A stretch of 19,869 nucleotides of DNA from Treponema sp. (GTDB taxonomy: Bacteria; Spirochaetota; Spirochaetia; Treponematales; Treponemataceae), in the NCBI GenBank assembly GCA_024400915.1, contig JAKSLX010000036.1, forward strand, positions 1 through 19,869, written 5' to 3'. This document shows positions 13,588-19,869 of the stretch, piece by piece (position 1 is the stretch's first letter; each line of letters starts with the position of its first letter). Made by a program: the position numbers and the translations under genes. The notes beneath the pieces were generated by a model, which worked only from the letters and a program-made list of their open reading frames with translations, was not told the origin of the DNA and made no database searches.

Positions 13588-15054
13588 ATGGTTAATTACA
13601 ACAATGATCTGTCGGATGTTTTTCTTCAGGTTGCCATAAACAAGGCTAATCCTGGGGAAATGGATGCTGACGGAAATTACATCTTTGAAGTTGAAGCAAG
13701 CAATGAAAATCTTGACTTGCAGAATCAGTATGTGCAGCAGAAAGCTTTGACAGGTTCTCAGGAATATTTCCTTACAAATGGCGTTATCTCGGATGATCAC
13801 CAGCATAAGACAAGGGATGAAAACGGAAATGTTGAAACTCACAAGGACAAGATTATCGGTGAACCTTTGAAAGTATGGACTGATGGATCAAAGACATTCG
13901 TTAAGGGAAAGCTTTACGGCAACAATAAATTTGCTAAGGATTACATTAATCTGCTTAAGGCTGGAAGTACAAGGGTTCATGCATCTGTAGGCGGAATCAT
14001 GCCAAAAGTAAGGAAGAATGCAGATGGAACTGAAACAGTAACAAGCTTTATGTGGAATGATTTGGCTCTTACCTGTTCTCCGGTTAACTGGACTGTTGGA
14101 AGTGCAAAGTTTGCAAAGTCAATGTGCAATGTTGATTTCGTAAAGGCTTTGACTGCCGGAAGTGGCGTAAATGCTGCTGAATTTGAAGGTGGAAGGGCAA
14201 TGCAGAAGGAAGAAAAGGAAAACGGATTGTTTGACATTCTCGAAACTCCTGCCGTAATTAAGAAATCAGATGATGATGTCATTCGTGAACTTGTGGCTGC
14301 CATGGCAGAAGAAGAAATGGATGATGAAGAATCAATGGTGACATGGCTCATTGACCGTGGATTTTCGGACACAAAAGCACGTGCTGCGGTGCGTGAAATT
14401 ATAAGTGAAGGGGAGAAAAAAATGGCTAAAGGCTTTTTTAATTCTGTATCTTCTATTCTCAAGTCTAAGGACTGCAAAAAGAGTGAGATGGAAGATGAAA
14501 AGAAGTCTGAAGTAGCATCTGATGATGAAAAGGGTGATTCACTCTTTGATGATGATGATACTGATGATGAAATGGATGATGATGAAGAAGGCGTAAAGAA
14601 ATCTTTTGAAGATGATGATATGTCTTATGATTCGTCTGATGATGATGAATGGATTGATGCTTCGGCTGTTATCAAGTCATTCAAGGATGAAATTGATGCT
14701 CAGGCTGACATCATCAAGTCTCAGAAGGAAGAACTTGAAGAACTCCGCAAGTCAGTTCTTGAATGTGCAAATGCTATCGTTCAGCTCGGAGAAACTCCTG
14801 AAGCTCGTTCAACAGTAATGCAGAAGTCAATCAACAATTCTGGAAATGTTCCATCTGGAAAGATTTCTCAGGATGATTTTGACCTGTTCAAGAAGTCTCT
14901 TGCCAACGCATTCAAGGAATCTGACAAGACAATGGCTGACATTCAGAAGTCACAGCGTCTCAATTCAGCATTCCAGAGAAAGATGGCAGGTGAAACAATC
15001 GCTAAGTCTGAATGGAAAGAAATTTGTGACATCGTTCACAAGTATGGAAAATAA
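13588..15054 (+). CDS. Prohead protease-scaffold fusion protein
   Basis: A 488-residue protein; GGTGAGAGAGA precedes the ATG. Residues 1-175 resemble a herpesvirus-type prohead serine protease: YFLTNGVISDDHQHKT with candidate His71 or His73, then IIGEPLKVWTDG, the STRVHASVGGIMPK segment with candidate catalytic Ser133, and WNDLALTCSPVN. Residues 186-208 hold a motif shared with the capsid N-terminus. A small helical bundle (about 228-276) follows, then an internal start at Met279. The last 210 residues are acidic and helical, with a Asp/Glu-rich stretch (about 317-355) and a coiled-coil-like DIIKSQKEELEELRKS, as expected for a scaffold. Eleven Lys-Ser dipeptides in this part may be processing sites. 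Confidence 0.8.
   Translation: MVNYNNDLSDVFLQVAINKANPGEMDADGNYIFEVEASNENLDLQNQYVQQKALTGSQEYFLTNGVISDDHQHKTRDENGNVETHKDKIIGEPLKVWTDGSKTFVKGKLYGNNKFAKDYINLLKAGSTRVHASVGGIMPKVRKNADGTETVTSFMWNDLALTCSPVNWTVGSAKFAKSMCNVDFVKALTAGSGVNAAEFEGGRAMQKEEKENGLFDILETPAVIKKSDDDVIRELVAAMAEEEMDDEESMVTWLIDRGFSDTKARAAVREIISEGEKKMAKGFFNSVSSILKSKDCKKSEMEDEKKSEVASDDEKGDSLFDDDDTDDEMDDDEEGVKKSFEDDDMSYDSSDDDEWIDASAVIKSFKDEIDAQADIIKSQKEELEELRKSVLECANAIVQLGETPEARSTVMQKSINNSGNVPSGKISQDDFDLFKKSLANAFKESDKTMADIQKSQRLNSAFQRKMAGETIAKSEWKEICDIVHKYGK
14407..14415 (+). promoter_or_regulatory. Internal ribosome binding site for scaffold
   Basis: GAAGGGGAG lies 6 bases before the in-frame ATG at 14422, inside the protease gene. 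The portal ribosome binding site is the same nine bases followed by an A run. The sequence codes EGEKK here, so it could be chance, but the full match with a functional site in the same genome favours real initiation. Confidence 0.6.
14422..15054 (+). CDS. Nested scaffold protein (internal in-frame start)
   Basis: The same frame and stop as the protease, starting at Met279 (MAKGFFNSVSSIL). It would yield a 210-residue acidic, helical protein without the protease domain. This matches the logic of lambda C/Nu3, where the free scaffold is made from an internal start in the protease gene. Free scaffold would be needed in far more copies than the protease. Support comes from the strong internal ribosome binding site and from the clean domain boundary at this Met. 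Expression is inferred. Confidence 0.55.
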   Translation: MAKGFFNSVSSILKSKDCKKSEMEDEKKSEVASDDEKGDSLFDDDDTDDEMDDDEEGVKKSFEDDDMSYDSSDDDEWIDASAVIKSFKDEIDAQADIIKSQKEELEELRKSVLECANAIVQLGETPEARSTVMQKSINNSGNVPSGKISQDDFDLFKKSLANAFKESDKTMADIQKSQRLNSAFQRKMAGETIAKSEWKEICDIVHKYGK

Positions 15055-15075
15055 TCTTTAGAGGGGAGATTTTAT

Positions 15076-16518
15076 ATGGCAAGCATTTTTGATAATGACG
15101 AATTTGCAGGTACTTCGACAGAAAATAAGGAACTTGAAAAGGCTCTTACTGCCGGAGCAGGTGTTGATGCATCACTCTATGAGGGTGGTCGTGCATTGCA
15201 GCGTGAAGATTTGGAAGCAACTCTTACAAACATTCTTGATGTATCTCAGAATGACTGTAAGCTCTTCCATAAGCTCAACAAGGAAAAGATCGGTTCAACT
15301 GTTCACCAGTTCAACATCCGTACAGATGTAGGCGATGATGAATTCGGATTCATCGGTGAAGGTGAACGTGCTACAGAAAGCGGACAGGAAATCAAGCGTA
15401 AGTTTGCAGAAACAAAGTACATTTCTACAAAGTATGCTGTAACACATCAGATGGCAATGACTGATGCAGGCAATGAAGCTCTCAACAGCGAAAAGGTTGC
15501 CGGTGTTACTCGTATTACTCGTCAGGTAGAACGTTCTTTGTTCCACGGCGATTCTACAGTAAATCCAAAGGCATTTGACGGTCTCGTTAAGATGATCCGT
15601 GATTCAGCAAATGATACAGATGTTAAGGAAAAGCTCCGTTCAACACGTATTGATATCCGTGGTCTTGAAATCGGAGAAAAGAGTGATGTAATTGATGCCG
15701 GTGAAGCATTGTTTGACGAACTCGCAGAAAAGGTATACTCAAAGGGTGGAGACCTTAACAAGGCTTACTTCCCACCAATCCTTGCTCAGCAGTTCAAGAG
15801 ACTTTACAACGAAAAGCTCCGCTACCTTACAGGTGATACTCATACATCACTTACTGCACTTCCTGACATCACAACAGCAATCGGTTCTACACTCTCAATC
15901 AAGGGAGATGCCGGTGCAGACAAGATGTTCAAGGTTAAGGGTAAGGTTGTAGCTTCTGGTAATCAGGAACTTCGCCCACATGCTCCAACAACATTTACAG
16001 CAACAGCCGGAACAGATTCAAACTCACAGTTTGCCGATACAGATGCTGGTGACTACATGTATGCAGTACATGCTGTAAACTCTTACGGAATTTCTGCTGA
16101 AAAGGCAATTTCTGCTCCTGTAACAGTTGCAGCCGGTGCAAAGGTAACTCTTGAAATCACTCCTGCTTCTGACGGTCCAGTAGCAACAGGATTTGTTATC
16201 ACTCGTTCTAAGGCTGACGGAACAGAAATGATGGAAATGAAGCGTGTTAAGGCTGCTGCTGAAGGTGCAACAACTTATGTTGATCTTAACGAAGATCTTC
16301 CAGGTACAGCATCTATCATCCTTCTTTCTGACTATACTCAGGAAATGAAGCCTGTTCTCTCATTCGCTCAGCTCATGCCAATCAGTGCATTTGAACTCAA
16401 GCCGGATTCAAGCCTTGCTCACCGTGGTGTTATCGCTATGTACGGTATGCCAATCATGAGAGCTCCAGCATTCAACGCTATCATTGATAACGTTGGTTAT
16501 GCAGGCGGTCTTTACTAA
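15076..16518 (+). CDS. Major capsid protein
   Basis: A 480-residue protein with AGAGGGGAG upstream. A short N-terminal arm carries ELEKALTAGAGV and EGGRALQRE, followed by DLEATLTNILDVSQNDCKLFHKL and VHQFNIRTDVG, consistent with an HK97-fold start; no long delta domain is present. Residues about 300-410 look like an immunoglobulin or fibronectin-III-like insertion (GDYMYAVHAVNSYGIS, SDGPVATGFVITRSKADG), probably exposed on the capsid surface. The fold resumes with SFAQLMPISAFELKPDS and ends in AGGLY. Its position after the protease-scaffold, high-quality initiation and length support the call. Confidence 0.88.
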   Translation: MASIFDNDEFAGTSTENKELEKALTAGAGVDASLYEGGRALQREDLEATLTNILDVSQNDCKLFHKLNKEKIGSTVHQFNIRTDVGDDEFGFIGEGERATESGQEIKRKFAETKYISTKYAVTHQMAMTDAGNEALNSEKVAGVTRITRQVERSLFHGDSTVNPKAFDGLVKMIRDSANDTDVKEKLRSTRIDIRGLEIGEKSDVIDAGEALFDELAEKVYSKGGDLNKAYFPPILAQQFKRLYNEKLRYLTGDTHTSLTALPDITTAIGSTLSIKGDAGADKMFKVKGKVVASGNQELRPHAPTTFTATAGTDSNSQFADTDAGDYMYAVHAVNSYGISAEKAISAPVTVAAGAKVTLEITPASDGPVATGFVITRSKADGTEMMEMKRVKAAAEGATTYVDLNEDLPGTASIILLSDYTQEMKPVLSFAQLMPISAFELKPDSSLAHRGVIAMYGMPIMRAPAFNAIIDNVGYAGGLY

Positions 16519-16536
16519 TTGAAGGGGGTTGTTGAT

Positions 16537-16911
16537 ATGGCAAGAACAAAGAAAGAAGTATCAACAGCCGCTTTTGATGCGGTTGAAGAAAAGGCAGTAG
16601 AAACTGCTGCCGAAACTTCAACTGCCGAAACAACAGAAGTCAACGCTTCTGAAGATAAGGCAGATGAAGTTATGGGAAATTCAGAAACAACAGAAGTAAA
16701 CGCTTCTGAAGATAAGGCAGAATCTCAGCCTAAGACAGAAAATCATTTCTATGATGATGAAACTGTTAAAATCAAGTCTGTAAAACGTGCCGGAAAGGCA
16801 ATCACTGCAAATACTAGAAAAACAATCCAGTTTGATTCTGATGGAATCGCAGAAGTTACAGGTCTTGAAGCTAAGTATCTTCTTACTGTTCCTGGATTTG
16901 AACTCGCTTAA
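16537..16911 (+). CDS. Small acidic capsid-associated protein of unknown function
   Basis: The start at ATG 16537 follows GAAGGGGG; the TTG at 16519 is not used because it abuts the capsid stop and overlaps this site. The 124-residue product has an Ala/Glu/Thr-rich, disordered N-terminal half with two copies of ETTEVNASEDKA. The C-terminal half (about 70-124) is compact: KIKSVKRAGKAI, TIQFDSDGIAEVTG, YLLTVPGFELA. Short proteins with such a C-terminal domain often follow capsid genes, but I cannot give a role. Decoration or head-joining functions are possible. Confidence 0.6.
   Translation: MARTKKEVSTAAFDAVEEKAVETAAETSTAETTEVNASEDKADEVMGNSETTEVNASEDKAESQPKTENHFYDDETVKIKSVKRAGKAITANTRKTIQFDSDGIAEVTGLEAKYLLTVPGFELA
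16627..16721 (+). repeat. Near-perfect 38-bp direct repeat (57-bp period)
   Basis: Bases 16627-16664 recur at 16684-16721 with a single mismatch (C versus A in a synonymous position). The period is 57 bp, or 19 codons, so the reading frame is kept. This looks like a recent in-frame duplication in the disordered part of the acidic protein. Confidence 0.85.
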
Positions 16912-16928
16912 TAAAAAAGGTAATCATC

Positions 16929-18089
16929 ATGGCAATTCTCGCTGCAAGTACAAGTTTGGGCAATGTCCTTAAAATAACTTCACATTCTACTCAAGTAGTC
17001 CTCCAAAGAGCTATTCATAAGGATCGTGTCTGGAATACTTTCACTGGCAGTGGTTTTGCCGTTTTGGATGATTCAACAGAATCTCCTGAACCGGTTAATG
17101 CAGGGGATTTTGTCGATTCATTCAATCTTACTGACGGATTATGGGAATATCGTGCCATATCAACTGAAGATTATGAACAGTTCAAGGATGATGGCAGTAA
17201 ATGGGATTATTCTCCCTTTGTTAAATACGGAAAACCTGATGCCGTTGGTTATTCTTTCAATAATTACCATGCTCCGGATGGGCAATGGGGTGAAGTCATT
17301 ACTCCGGATGATTTGAGGTATACATATCTTTGGGGAACTGATTTCAAGGCAACAAATGGTGATATTTTTACTGACGAACAGATTAAATACTTCATTGATC
17401 AGTCCGTTGCTTATATGGAAAGGGAACTTAATATCACCATCAGAAAGAGAATCATCAAATGCAATGCAAAGAAACGAGGACTTAAGAAGATTACTTCATT
17501 AGATCCAAACGGAGACTATACTGATGAAGAATCTTTCTATGATTTCAAGAAATCAAAGATTCAGCGTTATACAATGCTTAGAACTTCTAGGAGACCTATT
17601 CTCGATGTTCAGAAATTCGAACTTGTTTGCCGTGGCGGAGCATCAATCAATCTGCTTGATACAACGGTAATTGACCGTAAAAAGGGTGTTCTCAAGTCTA
17701 TGTTTAGACCTTTCATTAATTCCCAGAAGTATGAAGGTATAAATGATGCCATCTCTCGTTTTGGAAACGAAACATTCCAGCCTAACATGTTCTATTCTGT
17801 GGATTATACTGCCGGATATGAAAATAGTGATGAAGTTCCTGACGATCTGAGGGAAATCATTGCTAAGGTCGGTGCAGTATCGCTGCTTAACATTATTGGT
17901 GACGGTCTTATGTCCGGTTTCTCAAGCTCTTCTTTGAGCATGGATGGAATCAGTGAATCATTCAGTTCAACACAAAGTGCGACATCTTCCTTCTACGGTG
18001 CGAGAATAGCCGTATATAAGGATGATATAAAGAATTATATCAATGAGAATAAATATAAGTTTAATAACTTGCCGATTGGGTGCTTATAA
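16929..18089 (+). CDS. Head-tail connector / adaptor protein
   Basis: A 386-residue protein with AAAAAGGT upstream. The C-terminal part has a connector-type signature: SVDYTAGYENSDEVPDDLRE, then helix IIAKVGAVSLLNIIGDGLM, a Ser/Gly-rich loop (SGFSSSSLSMDGISESFSS) and GARIAVYKDDIKNYIN. The N-terminal region (about 30-170) contains ERELNITIRKRII and other mixed segments. Such adaptors join the portal to neck proteins and close the head. It is the last head gene before the tail fibre. Assignment is from the C-terminal signature and order. Confidence 0.7.
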   Translation: MAILAASTSLGNVLKITSHSTQVVLQRAIHKDRVWNTFTGSGFAVLDDSTESPEPVNAGDFVDSFNLTDGLWEYRAISTEDYEQFKDDGSKWDYSPFVKYGKPDAVGYSFNNYHAPDGQWGEVITPDDLRYTYLWGTDFKATNGDIFTDEQIKYFIDQSVAYMERELNITIRKRIIKCNAKKRGLKKITSLDPNGDYTDEESFYDFKKSKIQRYTMLRTSRRPILDVQKFELVCRGGASINLLDTTVIDRKKGVLKSMFRPFINSQKYEGINDAISRFGNETFQPNMFYSVDYTAGYENSDEVPDDLREIIAKVGAVSLLNIIGDGLMSGFSSSSLSMDGISESFSSTQSATSSFYGARIAVYKDDIKNYINENKYKFNNLPIGCL

Positions 18090-18112
18090 AAAGGAGAGGG
18101 GAAAATAATAAA

Positions 18113-19869
18113 ATGGCAGATACTATCAGTACATTTGCAACAGGTAATGTTCAGGATAATGAAATCGTAAAGGCGGCTGATTTTCAGTTCGCCTTTGAAT
18201 CTTTAGTGGATAACTTCTCGAAATTCGGAAGGATGGTGCTTGAATCAAGAGATAAAAACTTCATCATAGGTGGCAAGGTATACAGTACTGGAGATGGAAT
18301 GAATCTCAGAGTAAAGCCTATTTACGGAGTTAATCATGTTACTTCCGTTCCTTTTGGTTGTGTGTCGGATTCACCGGTTACAACAACTGGAGCAATGTCT
18401 TACATTACAATTGCAAATGGCGGTGATGCAGATAGAATTGATGCGATAGGTGTTAAGGGAGTATGGGAAGAATATGACAATCAGCAGCGTTCTTTCCGTG
18501 ATTTTGATACTGATACTGATACAGTTCAAAATACCAATGTAAAAAAGACACTTACTCTTGAATATGAAGTTTTCAGGGGGGAAGATGGATCTACTGTAGC
18601 TCCTGATGTTGGAAATGACTATGTAAAGATTGCTGAAATTCATGTTCCTGCCAATTCCATTGAACTTGATGATGATTGCATCTATAACGTTACTTCCGAT
18701 GTATACGGAGAAGAAAACGATGATTGGACTTCCCAGAAAGATGAAACTTACAATGTTGGATTTATTTCTGATGTAAATAACAGATTTCGTGAACAGCATA
18801 ATGAGGATGGTTCTCATAAAGAAAACATAATCGGAACGGATGAACTCAATATCGGTACTGCATCAAAGGAAGTCAATGGAAATGTATTGCCGGTAGCAAA
18901 AGAACTCACGGTGGGAAAAGATAAAAAAGGTACTACAGAATCCGTTACAGCATTACTTTCTCTTTGTGCAAGTTACATCACAAGCCTTTTTGATACATAC
19001 AAGAAGAACGGAGATTATGCCTTTAATGGCGAAGTTTCAGTATCTGAACTTGTAGATGAAGAAGAAAAAACTCTTATTGATGCCTTCTCCTTTGGTACTG
19101 AAGGGGAAGATGATGAAAGATATGCCTATATCAAATATAATGACAAGAAGATAGTTAAAATCATGACTAATGGAACAATCCGTGGCTCAGTGGATTATGA
19201 AGCAACAAATGCTTATGATCTTGTAAATAAGGCTATTACGGATGCCATTGCCGATGATTTATCATCTCTTGATGATAGGGTTAAATATCTTGAAGAAAAC
19301 GCAGATCCATCAGTTGCTGTAAACAGAGCATATAGTAAATTTTCATTATTTTCTGGTACAGTTCGTGCAGCAACTACAGCAAATATTACATTAAGTGGAC
19401 TTCAGGTTATTGATGGAGTTTCCCTTAGTGCCGGTGATATTGTAATCGTAAAAAATCAGACTGATCCTATTCAAAATGGAGTATATGAAGCTTCCAATTC
19501 AACATGGATGCGAAAAACATTTACTCAGGATATGACAGAAGGAAATCTTTCAAGAAAGATGTTTAGGGTTACTGAAGGCACAGTAAATAGGTTCAAGACA
19601 TTCTATACTTTGAGAGATAGCTTTACTACTGATGTTGATGAAGTTGAATTCCTTGAAAACACTACGGCAAGATGGATGCTAGATTTTGTTTATCCGGTAG
19701 GTTCTTTGTATTGGTCAAGTAAATCAACGGATCCAGGAAAGCTTTTTGGAGGAACTTGGACACAGATAAAAGATAAATTCGTATGGGCAAAAGGTGATGG
19801 TGATACAATCAATGCTACAGGTGGAGCAAAGACAGTTACGTTGACAGAATCAATGTTACCTGCACACAG
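18113..19869 (+). CDS. Tail fibre protein with collar-like C-terminal domain (3' truncated by window)
   Basis: An open frame from ATG 18113 (strong AAGGAGAGGGG site) to the end of the window, at least 585 codons with no stop. The N-terminal 50 residues (DTISTFATGNVQDNEIVKAADFQ) look like a virion-attachment region. Heptad-like DDRVKYLEENAD sits near 405. Residues about 417-500 hold a known fibre module (RAATTANITLSGLQ, GDIVIVKNQTDPIQNGVY). From about 527 the sequence reads YPVGSLYWSSKSTDPGKLFG, then GGTWTQIKDKFVWAKGD and SMLPAHQ. This is the phage collar-type domain that usually continues into a His-rich metal site. It binds host surface receptors. Confidence 0.8.
   Translation, partial: MADTISTFATGNVQDNEIVKAADFQFAFESLVDNFSKFGRMVLESRDKNFIIGGKVYSTGDGMNLRVKPIYGVNHVTSVPFGCVSDSPVTTTGAMSYITIANGGDADRIDAIGVKGVWEEYDNQQRSFRDFDTDTDTVQNTNVKKTLTLEYEVFRGEDGSTVAPDVGNDYVKIAEIHVPANSIELDDDCIYNVTSDVYGEENDDWTSQKDETYNVGFISDVNNRFREQHNEDGSHKENIIGTDELNIGTASKEVNGNVLPVAKELTVGKDKKGTTESVTALLSLCASYITSLFDTYKKNGDYAFNGEVSVSELVDEEEKTLIDAFSFGTEGEDDERYAYIKYNDKKIVKIMTNGTIRGSVDYEATNAYDLVNKAITDAIADDLSSLDDRVKYLEENADPSVAVNRAYSKFSLFSGTVRAATTANITLSGLQVIDGVSLSAGDIVIVKNQTDPIQNGVYEASNSTWMRKTFTQDMTEGNLSRKMFRVTEGTVNRFKTFYTLRDSFTTDVDEVEFLENTTARWMLDFVYPVGSLYWSSKSTDPGKLFGGTWTQIKDKFVWAKGDGDTINATGGAKTVTLTESMLPAH

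Noticed and set aside
13977..14477. Long reverse-strand open frame opposite the protease gene (166 codons)
   Set aside because: It lies wholly antisense to a well-supported protease-scaffold gene, is Ser-rich as expected from the complement of Asp/Glu/Ser codons, and has no supporting context. Other antisense frames (for example 5785-6198, 18371-18817) were rejected for the same reason.
14560..14650. GATGAT-rich stretch as a microsatellite or regulatory repeat
   Set aside because: It simply encodes the Asp/Glu-rich part of the scaffold and is irregular in register.
1..19869. CRISPR arrays, tRNA genes, insertion sequences or integrase/attachment sites
   Set aside because: I saw no regularly spaced repeats, no cloverleaf-like sequences, no transposase-like proteins and no integrase; the window is filled by phage structural and lysis genes.

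Overview
The window is a stretch of a contractile-tailed (myovirus-type) phage or prophage. Every supported gene lies on the + strand, mostly in tightly packed, often overlapping cistrons with strong GGGGAG-type ribosome binding sites. Tail sheath, tail tube, tail assembly chaperone, tape measure, portal, prohead protease-scaffold and major capsid genes can all be recognised. No terminase, replication, integrase or baseplate genes are visible, so this is a fragment of the virion and lysis regions. The host was probably Gram-negative, because an inner/outer membrane spanin pair is encoded. A spirochaete (Treponema-like) host is my best guess, from a DUF261-type protein (a family I know from Borrelia) and a relaxed lipobox in the outer spanin. 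This attribution is an inference.

Layout. 1-1182: the end of one tail fibre gene and a second small receptor-binding-like protein. 1194-3020: a possible leader peptide, a six-helix membrane protein, overlapping spanin genes and an unusual AT-rich gene that may carry an LPD3-like polyvalent-protein domain. 3020-4219: a zinc-motif neck/head-completion protein. 4220-4371: a promoter-like element followed by an intrinsic terminator. 4372-5736: a lysis cluster (single-pass membrane protein, holin, DUF261 protein with a papain-like Cys-His-Asp order). 5746-11782: the tail module (possible tail completion protein, small protein, sheath, tube, G/T-type chaperone frames, tape measure). 11837-13429: portal. 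13430-13587: a second promoter-plus-terminator element. 13588-18089: the head module (protease-scaffold, major capsid, small acidic protein, connector). 18113 to the end: a tail fibre that continues beyond the window.

The main points for a second look are these. (1) Two intergenic promoter-terminator units share spacing and an initial AACATT at the predicted start site. They resemble late promoters controlled by antitermination. (2) The protease gene contains an in-frame internal start with a ribosome binding site nearly identical to the portal's, so it probably also makes a free scaffold. (3) The scaffold half is enriched in Lys-Ser dipeptides, possible self-processing sites, and the protease and capsid share a 23-residue motif. 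(4) The DUF261 protein beside the holin is a candidate endolysin of an undescribed type. (5) The tail chaperone reading frames require a +1 (or -2) shift. (6) Gene order is unusual, with the portal directly after the tape measure and the neck gene far from the other head genes.
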